64,000 bases of DNA. Source: Salinarimonas sp. Its GTDB lineage: Bacteria; Pseudomonadota; Alphaproteobacteria; Rhizobiales; Beijerinckiaceae. Made by a program: the position numbers and the translations under genes. The notes beneath the pieces were generated by a model that worked only from the letters and a program-made list of their open reading frames with translations, was not told where the DNA came from and searched no databases. The stretch covers positions 2,129,501-2,193,500 of the forward strand of contig NZ_CP157794.1 in NCBI RefSeq assembly GCF_040111675.1, written 5' to 3'. This document shows, piece after piece, positions 1 to 8,036 of this stretch. Positions within the stretch are counted from its first letter, which is position 1. Each line of letters opens with the position of its first letter.

Positions 1-1
1 C

Positions 2-1003
2 ACCATCCTGCAGGCGGTGCCGGCGAATGCCGTCGAGCTCGCGCTCGCGGGCGTGCTGCTCGCGGCCGGCATCGCGCTCGGGTCCGTCGGTGAGAGCGCC
101 AACGGCTCGGCGATCCTGCCGGTGCTGCTCTTCTTCGTCGTCGCCCTGTTCCGGCTCTCGACCTATGCGGCGGCGCTGTCGGCGCTCCAGGTCAAGCTCG
201 TCGGACGCTGGCCGTCCCTGGTCTCGGTTCTCGCCGCGATGGAGAGCACGGCCGGCGTCGTCGCGTCCGAGCCGCGGCACGGAAGGCCGACGCCCGAGGC
301 GATCGCCTCGTATCGGCCCGCACACGGTTTCTTCGTGCGCGATCTCTCCTTCCGGCACGGCGACGCGCCGGTTCTCGATCGCGTCGCGCTCGACCTGCCG
401 CTCGGCTCCGTCACCTACCTGTTTGGCCCCTCCGGCAGCGGCAAGTCCACGCTCGCCGATCTCCTCGCGCGCCTGCACGAGCCCTCCGCGGGAAGCCTCC
501 TCGTCGACGGGCGCGACGCGGGCGAGACGCCGATCGCCGTCTGGCGATCGCTCGTCGGGTACGTCTCGCAGGAGCCTGTCCTGTTCGCGGGCACGCTCGC
601 CGACAACGTGGCGATCGGGCGGCCGGAGGCGTCGCGCGCGGAGATCGAGGCCGCCCTCGCCGCAGCCGGGGCGCTGGAGATCGTCGAGGGCCTGCCGCAG
701 GGGCTGGCGACGCGCCTCGCCGAGCGCGGGCGCAATTTCTCGGGCGGCCAGCGCTGCCGGATCGCGATCGCGCGCGCGTTGATCCGCGATCCCGCGCTCG
801 TGATTCTCGACGAGAGCACCGGCGGCCTCGAAGGCGCGCTCGAAGCGGATATCGTCGCCCGCCTGCGCGCCCGCCCCGGTCTCGCCGTGCTGGTGATCAG
901 CCATCGGCGCGAGAACGCGGCGGGGGCGGACCAGGTCGTTGCGCTGGAGGGGGGGAGGCTGCGCGTCGAGCGGCCGCTTCGCATCGCGGAGGCGGCCTCG
1001 TGA
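2..1003 (+). CDS. ABC transporter, permease/ATPase C-terminal part (truncated by window edge)
   Basis: The reading frame is open from the first bases, so the true start lies to the left and only about 333 residues are visible. The visible part begins with two hydrophobic helices (about residues 10-60), the end of an ABC exporter membrane domain. A complete nucleotide-binding domain follows, with Walker A GPSGSGKST, Q-loop YVSQEPVLF, signature FSGGQ, Walker B LVILDES and H-loop ISHR. This fused layout is that of MsbA/PglK-type exporters. As the first gene of a polysaccharide operon it may flip a lipid-linked glycan or export a polysaccharide; the substrate is inferred from context only. Its stop overlaps the next start. 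Confidence 0.85.
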   Translation, partial: TILQAVPANAVELALAGVLLAAGIALGSVGESANGSAILPVLLFFVVALFRLSTYAAALSALQVKLVGRWPSLVSVLAAMESTAGVVASEPRHGRPTPEAIASYRPAHGFFVRDLSFRHGDAPVLDRVALDLPLGSVTYLFGPSGSGKSTLADLLARLHEPSAGSLLVDGRDAGETPIAVWRSLVGYVSQEPVLFAGTLADNVAIGRPEASRAEIEAALAAAGALEIVEGLPQGLATRLAERGRNFSGGQRCRIAIARALIRDPALVILDESTGGLEGALEADIVARLRARPGLAVLVISHRRENAAGADQVVALEGGRLRVERPLRIAEAAS

Positions 1004-2373
1004 TGCGCTTGTCCGATGCGAAGCCGACGCTGCTCGTTCCCGTGGAGGTCACGGCGCGCGAGCTCGACGCCCGGCTGCGGTTCGCGGCCGAGGCGGTCCG
1101 CCGTGGCTTTCCCGCGGCCATCGGGCGATCGCGCACGCTTCACCATCGTCCCGATCTGTTTCCTCCCGCGCTCGTCGTCGAGAACGACGTCTCCATAGCG
1201 GGAGCGGATTTCGCCCGCCGCGCCCGCGAACTCGGACACAGGCTGGTCGCCTGGGACGAGGAAGCGATCGCGGTTCTCAACGACGGCTGGTACACGCGTC
1301 AGCGCGTCGCCCGAGAGACGCTGGCCCTCACGGACCTGTTCTTCACCCGCGGGGGCGGCGACGCGGCTGCGGTGCGCGCCGCCCATCCCGACCTCGCGGG
1401 CCGCGTACGACCCGCCGGCAATCCGCGTCTCGATCTTCTCGACCCGCGGCTTCGAGGAGCCTTGCAGCCGCCGCGGCCGGGCGCGCCGATCGCGGTGATG
1501 TCGCGCTTCTCGCGAAGCAACCCCTTCTCGCTCGAGCGCAAGGACGTTCTCGGCAACGTGGTGCGCAAGTTCCGCTTCGGGCCCGACGAGACGACGTTCT
1601 ACACCGGATTTCTCGAGCACAGCCATGCGGTGTTCGACGCGTTCCTGCCCATGGTCGCGCACCTCGCGGCGCGCTTTCCGGATCGACCCGTCATCGTGCG
1701 GCCGCATCCCTCCGAGCGGGTCGCGACCTGGGAGGGCCTCGCGCGCGCTCACCAGAACCTGTCCGTCGAGACCGGAGGCACCGCGGTCGAGCTCGCCGGG
1801 CGGGCGGCCGTCGTGATCCACAACGGGTGCACGACCGGGCTCGAAGCCGCGCTCCTGGGCCGCCCGGTCCTCGCCTTCGCGCCCGTCGTCTCCGCGGAGT
1901 ACGACGTGGCGCTGCCGAACGCGCTCAGCGAGATCTGCCCGAGTGAATCCGCGCTCTTCGAGGTGGTCGCGGATCGGATCGCGGCGCCTCCCGATCCCCG
2001 GGTGCTCGCCGAGCGGGCCTGGACCCGGCTGCGCGCCGAAGTCGGCGACGGGTCCGGCCGGTCGGCGACCGACATCGTGCTCGACGCTCTCGAGGAAATT
2101 CATCAGACCGGCTTGCCGCGGAAGAAGGGCAGGGTGGTCGCGGTCGCGCGAGCCCGGGTGCGCGCCGCCAAGGAGGCGCTCGCTCGCCTCGTCGTCCGCG
2201 AGGACGCGGCGCGCCGCGCCGCGCGCGCCGCGTATCACGCCCGGAAGTTCGAGCAGGTCGGCGGCTCCGACGTGACGGCCCGACTCGCCGCGCTCGGCTA
2301 TCCCGACCTCGCGGCGCAGCCGCTTCGGGAGGGCTGGTGGTGGATCCTGCCGAAGGAGGGCCCTCGCCGATGA
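1003..2373 (+). CDS. Surface carbohydrate biosynthesis protein, glycosyltransferase-like
   Basis: A 456-residue cytoplasmic protein with no signal peptide. The C-terminal half carries an RPHPSE motif (about residue 237) and, about 50 residues later, HNGCTTGLEAALLGRPVLAF. This pairing is typical of GT-B-fold proteins of the KpsC/KpsS and surface-carbohydrate families, where the His-Pro motif and the TxGLEA loop line the nucleotide-sugar site. I start at ATG 1003, which overlaps the upstream TGA; an in-frame GTG lies at 1000. It probably transfers or assembles a surface sugar. Donor and acceptor cannot be read from the sequence. The basic C-terminus (about residues 375-420) is Arg/Ala rich. Confidence 0.75.
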   Translation: MRLSDAKPTLLVPVEVTARELDARLRFAAEAVRRGFPAAIGRSRTLHHRPDLFPPALVVENDVSIAGADFARRARELGHRLVAWDEEAIAVLNDGWYTRQRVARETLALTDLFFTRGGGDAAAVRAAHPDLAGRVRPAGNPRLDLLDPRLRGALQPPRPGAPIAVMSRFSRSNPFSLERKDVLGNVVRKFRFGPDETTFYTGFLEHSHAVFDAFLPMVAHLAARFPDRPVIVRPHPSERVATWEGLARAHQNLSVETGGTAVELAGRAAVVIHNGCTTGLEAALLGRPVLAFAPVVSAEYDVALPNALSEICPSESALFEVVADRIAAPPDPRVLAERAWTRLRAEVGDGSGRSATDIVLDALEEIHQTGLPRKKGRVVAVARARVRAAKEALARLVVREDAARRAARAAYHARKFEQVGGSDVTARLAALGYPDLAAQPLREGWWWILPKEGPRR

Positions 2374-3839
2374 ACGTCTACATGACCGCTCACGACGATC
2401 GCTATCGGGCGGCCTTCGCCGGACTGGCCGCCCGGGCCGCGGGCGAGTTTCCGGACGTTCGGCTCCGCGTTCTGTTCGCGCGACCGGCCCCGGAGCGGAG
2501 CGAGGCGCCACACGAGCATTACCTGCTCCCACGCGACTTCCCGACGAAGCTGGAGCAGGTCCAGGACCTCGCCGCCCTGCACGCGCGTCTCGCCCGCTTC
2601 GGCGGCCGTGTGCCGCTCGATCTGTTCCGGTCGGACATGCGCCTCGTGCTGCGGGAGCGAACCGCGGACATGCTGGCGATGGAGCAAGCGGCGCTCTCGG
2701 AGGCGCTGGAGGCGCTCTTCGCCGAGGCGCCGCCGGACCTCTTCTTCGCCTCCAGCGGGACGAACATCGTCCACAGCGTCGGCTACCACCTCGCCTCCGC
2801 GGCGGGGGCGAAAGCCTATCGCATCCACAGCTACCTCAACCTCAACCTGAACCACGAGGGCCAGCGGGTCTGGTTCTGCGCCAACAACCGCATGAGCCTG
2901 TCGGAGTCGCCGGAGGATCGGTTCGATTACGATCCCGCAGCGGTCGAGGCGCGCATCCGCGCCCTGCACGATGCCGTGCGGTCGCGCGCGTTCAAGCTGG
3001 ACGACATCTCCAAGCGCTATCGCCAGCGGCGGATGCCGGTGACGCCGAGACAACTCGCGCGAGACGTCGGCCGCCTCGCCTGGTTCGCGTCGCCGATTCA
3101 TCCGCGCGGGTCGCTCGCCCGGCTCAAGGCGAACCCGCACCGTGACCGGCTCCGCGTCCTGGCCAACGGCCGGCGCAACCGCCGCCTAACGCTGCCGCCC
3201 GGGGAGCTGTCCGAGCGCTTCGTGCTGTTTGCGCTCAACACGCCCTACGACAGCCAGATCCTGGTGCGCGCGCCGGAATACCGGGACTTCCTGAGCCTCG
3301 TCGAGCTCGTCGCGGGCCTGACGCCATACGGATACGACCTCGTCCTGCGCGAGCATCCGGCGTTCCTCGGCATGCTCGACCACGCGCGGCTCGCGGCGCT
3401 GCAGACCCGGCATCCGCACGTCAAGCTCGTCTCCTCCGATGCTCCCTTCCCTGCGATCGTCGCCAAGGCCCGAGCGGTCTTGATCATCAACAACACGGCC
3501 TTCGTCGACGCGATCCTGGCAGGCAAGCCCGTGATCTCGCTCGCCAACGGCTATTTTCAGGGGCGGGGCCTCACGCGCGAGATCGGGCACCTCCAGGAGC
3601 TGCGCCAAGCCTTCGACGAGCTCGTGCGGGGCGATCTCGACGGAGACCGCACCGAGGCGCTCGCCCGGGCCATGTCCGATCTCTTCCAGGAGACCTGGCC
3701 GGGGCCGGACGTGCGGGCCGACGACAAGCAGACGATGATCATGGACGGCGTGATGGCCAAGCTCCGGCGCATCGCGGCCGTGCACGGCGGGCTCGACGCG
3801 TTCTGCAGGCGCCTGCGCTGCGGCGGGGAGGCGCCCTGA
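2370..3839 (+). CDS. Capsule polysaccharide synthesis-type protein (KpsC/KpsS-like)
   Basis: 489 residues. ATG 2370 forms an ATGA overlap with the previous stop and has a good ribosome-binding site, AAGGAGGG, at about 2353-2360. The C-terminal region has the family pattern: LREHPAF around residue 330, then AKARAVLIINNTAFVDAILAGKPVISL around residues 370-395. That arrangement matches capsule-synthesis GT-B proteins. It is the second of three such proteins in this operon, which suggests each adds a different residue or linkage of one glycan. It could also be a lipid-A or Kdo-type transferase; the substrate is unknown. Confidence 0.7.
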   Translation: MNVYMTAHDDRYRAAFAGLAARAAGEFPDVRLRVLFARPAPERSEAPHEHYLLPRDFPTKLEQVQDLAALHARLARFGGRVPLDLFRSDMRLVLRERTADMLAMEQAALSEALEALFAEAPPDLFFASSGTNIVHSVGYHLASAAGAKAYRIHSYLNLNLNHEGQRVWFCANNRMSLSESPEDRFDYDPAAVEARIRALHDAVRSRAFKLDDISKRYRQRRMPVTPRQLARDVGRLAWFASPIHPRGSLARLKANPHRDRLRVLANGRRNRRLTLPPGELSERFVLFALNTPYDSQILVRAPEYRDFLSLVELVAGLTPYGYDLVLREHPAFLGMLDHARLAALQTRHPHVKLVSSDAPFPAIVAKARAVLIINNTAFVDAILAGKPVISLANGYFQGRGLTREIGHLQELRQAFDELVRGDLDGDRTEALARAMSDLFQETWPGPDVRADDKQTMIMDGVMAKLRRIAAVHGGLDAFCRRLRCGGEAP

Positions 3840-5116
3840 TGCGCGCGCTCGGCCGTCTCGTGCCGACGTCCTGGCGCCCTGGGGTCGCGCGGCTCGAAGC
3901 GACGGTGCGCAACGTCGCCGTGCGCCGGATCGCCGGGCGCGGCGTCGTCGATACGGCCCTGCCATGGCGCGCCTACGGCGCCCCGAACGCGCACGTCTTC
4001 TTCGGCTATCACGACATCACGCCCTTCGACGAGGCGGGTGCGCACCTGCTCGCGCACCGCGTCGCCATCGGTGCGGACCCGGCGCGCGATCCCGTCGACC
4101 TCGTCGTCCTCGACCGCGAGACGGGAGAGATGCGCACCCTTGGGCGAAGCGACCTTTGGTCGTGGCAGATGGGCGCGCGGCTGCGCTGGCTGCCCGGCGG
4201 GCGCATCGCGTGGAACGCGCTCGCCGAGCCCGGCGTCTATGGCGCGACGATCGTCGAGGCGCAGAGCGGGCGGGAGCTCGCCCGGCTGGCGACGCCGCTC
4301 TACGACGTCGCTCCGTCGGGCGAGACCGGCCTGTCTCTCGACTTCGCACGTCTCCAGCGGCTGCGCCCGGGCTACGGCTATGCGCGCGCGCCGGACGAGA
4401 CGGCGGCGGACCCGTGTCCGGCGCGCGCCGGAATCGATCGCGTGCGCCTGTCCGACGGCGCGCGTGAGCGGATCGTCGCCCTGCCGGAGATCGCCGCGCT
4501 GGACCCGCATCCGACGATGCGCGGCGCGACGCACTATCTGAACCACCTCTCGTTCGCCCCGGACGGCCGCCGTTTCTGCCTCCTGCACCTGTGGCTCGCC
4601 GCCGACGGTCGGCGGCGCGTGCGTCTCGTCGTCCTGGATCTCGACGGCACCGTCCTTTTCCACGTGCCCGGCCAGGAGCACGTATCCCACTTCGATTGGA
4701 CGCCCGACGGTTCGGCCCTGCTGGTCTTCGGTCGCTTGCCCGGCGACGATCGCCCGCGCTATCAGATCGTGGACATCGCGAGCGGCCGGCGCACGCCCGT
4801 GCCGGGCGCGCCGGCGGAGGACGGTCACCCCATGTTCAAGCCCGGGGACATGCGCACCGGCTCGGATCTGCCTGCGTTCGTTTGTGACACCTATCCGGAC
4901 CGGTCGTCCTATCGAGCCCTGTTTCTGTGCGAGAGCGGGCGCGCGCCGCAGCGCTTGGCGCGGTTCAGCAGCCCGCCGCGCCTGGGCGGGGAGAGGCGCT
5001 GCGACCTTCATCCGCGATGGTCGCCGGACGGCGCGGCGATCGCGGTGGACAGCGCCCACGACGGTCGGCGAGCCCTGGTCGTCGTCGCGTGTCCCGCTGG
5101 GGAGGGCGGATCGTGA
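3839..5116 (+). CDS. Beta-propeller protein, WD40/TolB-like, unknown role in glycan locus
   Basis: 425 residues with no signal peptide or membrane helix. Repeated blade-like segments end in WSPDG-type turns: HLSFAPDGRRF, HFDWTPDGSALLVF and HPRWSPDGAAIAV. This is the pattern of WD40/TolB-like propellers, related in appearance to oligogalacturonate-lyase-type propellers. An N-terminal FFGYHDITPFDE segment is followed by an R-L-RWLPGGRIAWN blade. ATG 3839 overlaps the previous TGA, so the gene is translationally coupled to its neighbours. It may bind or modify the polysaccharide or act as a scaffold. I cannot name a reaction. Confidence 0.6.
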   Translation: MRALGRLVPTSWRPGVARLEATVRNVAVRRIAGRGVVDTALPWRAYGAPNAHVFFGYHDITPFDEAGAHLLAHRVAIGADPARDPVDLVVLDRETGEMRTLGRSDLWSWQMGARLRWLPGGRIAWNALAEPGVYGATIVEAQSGRELARLATPLYDVAPSGETGLSLDFARLQRLRPGYGYARAPDETAADPCPARAGIDRVRLSDGARERIVALPEIAALDPHPTMRGATHYLNHLSFAPDGRRFCLLHLWLAADGRRRVRLVVLDLDGTVLFHVPGQEHVSHFDWTPDGSALLVFGRLPGDDRPRYQIVDIASGRRTPVPGAPAEDGHPMFKPGDMRTGSDLPAFVCDTYPDRSSYRALFLCESGRAPQRLARFSSPPRLGGERRCDLHPRWSPDGAAIAVDSAHDGRRALVVVACPAGEGGS

Positions 5117-6087
5117 TCGTGCTCAACCTCGAGCCCGACGGCTTCAGCGCCGAGGCGATCGGCGAGGTCGAGACCTTCGCGCGCTACCGCCCGCTGCCGC
5201 CCGACGTCCGGCGCGGGGACGCGCGCTTCGACGCGCTCCTCGCGGACGCGGACGTGATCTGGACCCGCCTCGCCCACAGGATCGACGCCGATCTCCTCGA
5301 CCGCGCGCCGCGGCTTCGCGCGGTCGCGAGCGCGACGACGGGGCTCAACCACGTCGACACGGCGGCCTGCGCGGTGCGCGGAATCGGCGTCGTCAGCCTG
5401 CGCGGCGAGGCGGCCTTCCTGTCGACGATCACGGCCACCGCCGAGCTGACGCTGTCGTTGATGCTCGAATGCATGCGGCGCACCGGTCGCGCGCATCGAA
5501 GCGTGGTCGAGGAGGGCGTGTTCGACCGGGACCGTTTCGTCGGCCTCCAGCTCGCCGGGCGCACGCTCGGCATCGTCGGCCTCGGGCGGCTGGGCTCCAT
5601 CGTCGCCGAATATGGCAAGGCGCTGCGCATGCGGGTGCTCTTCTGCGATCCGCGCACCGACGCGGAGCTCGACCCGCCCGCCTTCGCCACGCGCGTCTCC
5701 TTCGACGCGCTGCTCGCCGAGAGCGACGTCGTCTCTCTGCATGCGAGCCATTCCCCCGGCGCAGCGAGGCTCTTCGACGCCGCCGCCTTCGCGCGGATGC
5801 GCCCCGGCGCGGTCTTCGTCAACACCGCGCGCGGGGAGCTCGTCGACGAGCCGGCGCTGCTCGATGCGCTGCGCGGGGGCCGGCTCGCGGCGGCGGCGGT
5901 CGATGTCCTCGACGACGAGGTCGCGCGCGCGCCCCTCGGCCTCGCGCATCCGCTCGTCGCCTATGCGCGCGAGGCGGCCAACCTCGTCGTCACACCCCAT
6001 ATCGGCGGCGCCTGCCGCGACGCCATGGCCGCCACCGAGTGCTTCGTCGCGAAGAAGCTGCGTGCGTTCCTCGCGGATCCGGGCTAA
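5113..6087 (+). CDS. D-2-hydroxyacid dehydrogenase (phosphoglycerate dehydrogenase-like)
   Basis: I place the start at GTG 5113, overlapping the upstream TGA, giving 324 residues that begin VIVLNLEPDGF. Longer in-frame starts would run far into the preceding gene. The Rossmann motif GLGRLGS lies near residue 157. The catalytic Arg is in NTARGELVDE (about 240) and the catalytic His in TPHIGGA (about 297), as in NAD-dependent D-2-hydroxyacid dehydrogenases. It probably interconverts a 2-oxoacid and a D-2-hydroxyacid. Its place just before the sialic-acid genes suggests it makes or modifies a precursor or acidic decoration of the glycan, which is inference. Confidence 0.8.
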   Translation: MIVLNLEPDGFSAEAIGEVETFARYRPLPPDVRRGDARFDALLADADVIWTRLAHRIDADLLDRAPRLRAVASATTGLNHVDTAACAVRGIGVVSLRGEAAFLSTITATAELTLSLMLECMRRTGRAHRSVVEEGVFDRDRFVGLQLAGRTLGIVGLGRLGSIVAEYGKALRMRVLFCDPRTDAELDPPAFATRVSFDALLAESDVVSLHASHSPGAARLFDAAAFARMRPGAVFVNTARGELVDEPALLDALRGGRLAAAAVDVLDDEVARAPLGLAHPLVAYAREAANLVVTPHIGGACRDAMAATECFVAKKLRAFLADPG

Positions 6088-6126
6088 CCGGGTACGCGCA
6101 AGTCGAGAGCCTGAGAGAGATCCGAG

Positions 6127-7323
6127 ATGAGACGCATCTGCGTCATCGTGACAGCCCGTCCGAGCTATGCGCGCGTGAAGACCGCGCTCGAGGCCATGCG
6201 CGACCACCCCGCCATCGATCTGCAGATCGTGGTGGCCGCCTCCGCGCTGCTCGACCGCTACGGCCGGGTCGTCGACGTCATTCGCAAGGACGGTTTCGAG
6301 GTCGCCGCGGAAGTCTACTCCGTGCTCGAAGGCGGGGCCGTGGCGCAATCGGTTCGCAGCGTGGGCATCGGCCTGATCGAGCTCGCCTCGGTTCTCAGCC
6401 GTCTGGAGCCGGACGCCGTCGTCACCATCGCCGACCGCTACGAGACGATCGCGAACGCGATCGCCGCCTCGTTCATGAATCTCCCCCTCGTTCACATCCA
6501 GGGCGGCGAATTCACGGGGTCGATCGACAACAAGGTTCGCCACGCCATCACCAAGCTGGCCGACGTCCACCTCGTGGCCTCCGAGCTCGCGCGTCACCGC
6601 GTCGTCAGCATGGGCGAGGATCCGCGGTACGTGATCAACACCGGCTGCCCGTCGGTCGATCTCGCGGCCGAGGTGGCGCGCGACCCGGGGCTCGATTTCG
6701 ATCCGTTCGAACGCTACACGGGCACGGGCCCGAGCTTCGATCTGTCGGGCGGGTACGTCGTGGTGCTCCAGCATCCCGTGACCACCGAGCACGACGACGC
6801 TTTCGAGCAGGCGCGGATCAGCCTCGACGCCGTGCGCGCGCTCGGCAAGCCGGTCTTCTGGTTCTGGCCGAACGTCGACGCCGGCTCGGACGGCACCTCC
6901 AAGGCGCTGCGCATGTTCCGCGAGCGCGAGGGCGATCGCCCGTTCCACTTCTTCAAGAACATGCTGCCGCAGGACTTCCTGCGCCTCATCGTCAACAGCG
7001 ACTGCCTGATCGGGAATTCGAGCGTCGGCATCCGCGAGAGCGCGTTCCTGGGCGTGCCCGTGGTCAACATCGGCACGCGCCAGAACGGGCGCGAGAGGGG
7101 CCCGAACGTGGCCGACGTAGCTCACGACGTCGATGCGATCCGCGCGGCGGCCACGCGGCAGATCGCGCATGGGCGCTATCCGGCGAGCCACATCTACGGG
7201 GACGGGCGCGCAGGCGTCCGGATCGCGGAGGAACTCGCGCGGGTGGAGCTGACGATCGAGAAGCGCGACTTCCTCGTGCCTGCCGGCGCTGCGCTCGGCC
7301 TCGTCGAGCGCGAGGGCCTCTAA
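6127..7323 (+). CDS. neuC: UDP-N-acetylglucosamine 2-epimerase, hydrolysing, NeuC-type
   Basis: 398 residues, about the family's usual length. It opens with RICVIVTARPSYARVK and has the family's GGEFTGSIDNKVRHAITKLADVHLVAS block (about residues 125-150), the C-terminal FLRLIVNSDCLIGNSSVGIRE block and NIGTRQNGRERG. These mark the hydrolysing UDP-GlcNAc 2-epimerases that release ManNAc for nonulosonic acid synthesis. The gene starts 40 bp after the dehydrogenase and shares a TAATG overlap with the next gene, the matching cytidylyltransferase. NeuC is favoured over LegG because no legionaminic 4,6-dehydratase or aminotransferase is present nearby. Confidence 0.87.
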   Translation: MRRICVIVTARPSYARVKTALEAMRDHPAIDLQIVVAASALLDRYGRVVDVIRKDGFEVAAEVYSVLEGGAVAQSVRSVGIGLIELASVLSRLEPDAVVTIADRYETIANAIAASFMNLPLVHIQGGEFTGSIDNKVRHAITKLADVHLVASELARHRVVSMGEDPRYVINTGCPSVDLAAEVARDPGLDFDPFERYTGTGPSFDLSGGYVVVLQHPVTTEHDDAFEQARISLDAVRALGKPVFWFWPNVDAGSDGTSKALRMFREREGDRPFHFFKNMLPQDFLRLIVNSDCLIGNSSVGIRESAFLGVPVVNIGTRQNGRERGPNVADVAHDVDAIRAAATRQIAHGRYPASHIYGDGRAGVRIAEELARVELTIEKRDFLVPAGAALGLVEREGL

Positions 7324-8036
7324 TGCGCACGCTCGCGCTCGTCAACGCGCGCGGCGGGTCGAAGGGCGTGCCGCGCAAGAACGTTCGCCCCCTCGCCGGG
7401 CGCCCGCTCATCGCCTGGTCGATCGAGGCGGGTCTCGGGGCCGCGCGCGTCACGAGCCTCGTGGTCTCCACCGACGACGCGGAGATCGCGGAGGTGGCCC
7501 GCGCCTCGGGGGCCCGGGTGCCGTTCACGCGTCCCGCCGACCTCGCCACCGACACGGCGATCCAGATCGACGTGGTCCGTCACGCGGTGGCCGCGCTCGA
7601 AGCCGCGGGGGAACGCTACGACGCGATCGTGATCCTGCAGCCGACCTGCCCGCTGCGCCGGGCCGAGGACATCGATGGGGCGCTCGCGCTGCTCGAGGAG
7701 AGCGGCGCCGATTCCGTGATCTCGGTCTGCGACGTCGGCGGCCGGCATCCGCTCACGTGCTATCGCGCCGACGCCGCGGGGCGGCTGAGCCCGCTTCTGC
7801 CTTCCGATACGCGCGGCGTTCTGCGCCAGCAGTTCGGCCAGGTTCTGTGGAGGAACGGCGCCGTCTACGCGATGCGGCGCGATGTCGTGATGAACCGGGG
7901 GAGCCTCTATGGCGACGTGACGCTCGGCTACATCATGCCCGAGGAGCGCAGCTTCAACATCGACAGCCTCTTCGACTGGCGGCTGACGGAAGCGTATCTG
8001 CGCCTGCTCGAGGAGGACTGCGCGGGGGCGTCATGA
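7323..8036 (+). CDS. neuA: CMP-N-acylneuraminate (acylneuraminate) cytidylyltransferase
   Basis: 237 residues from ATG 7323, which overlaps the neuC stop as TAATG. The N-terminus has the nucleotide-binding signature RGGSKGVPRKN (about residues 10-20). It is followed by LVVSTDDAEIAEVA and ILQPTCPLRRAEDID, all classic for CMP-sialate synthetases. The enzyme would activate the nonulosonic acid with CTP to give the CMP-sugar used by a transferase. Its length suits a catalytic domain without the extra C-terminal esterase of some NeuA proteins. It sits with NeuC and NeuB homologues, which makes the assignment firm; the exact sugar (Neu5Ac or a relative) is inferred. Confidence 0.88.
   Translation: MRTLALVNARGGSKGVPRKNVRPLAGRPLIAWSIEAGLGAARVTSLVVSTDDAEIAEVARASGARVPFTRPADLATDTAIQIDVVRHAVAALEAAGERYDAIVILQPTCPLRRAEDIDGALALLEESGADSVISVCDVGGRHPLTCYRADAAGRLSPLLPSDTRGVLRQQFGQVLWRNGAVYAMRRDVVMNRGSLYGDVTLGYIMPEERSFNIDSLFDWRLTEAYLRLLEEDCAGAS

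Noticed and set aside
415..2532. Very long open frames on the strand opposite to the glycan genes, here and in many other places
   Set aside because: They are rich in Arg, Gly and Ala, have no family motifs, and mirror real genes in a high-GC genome where stop codons are rare. All long antisense frames were treated as shadows.
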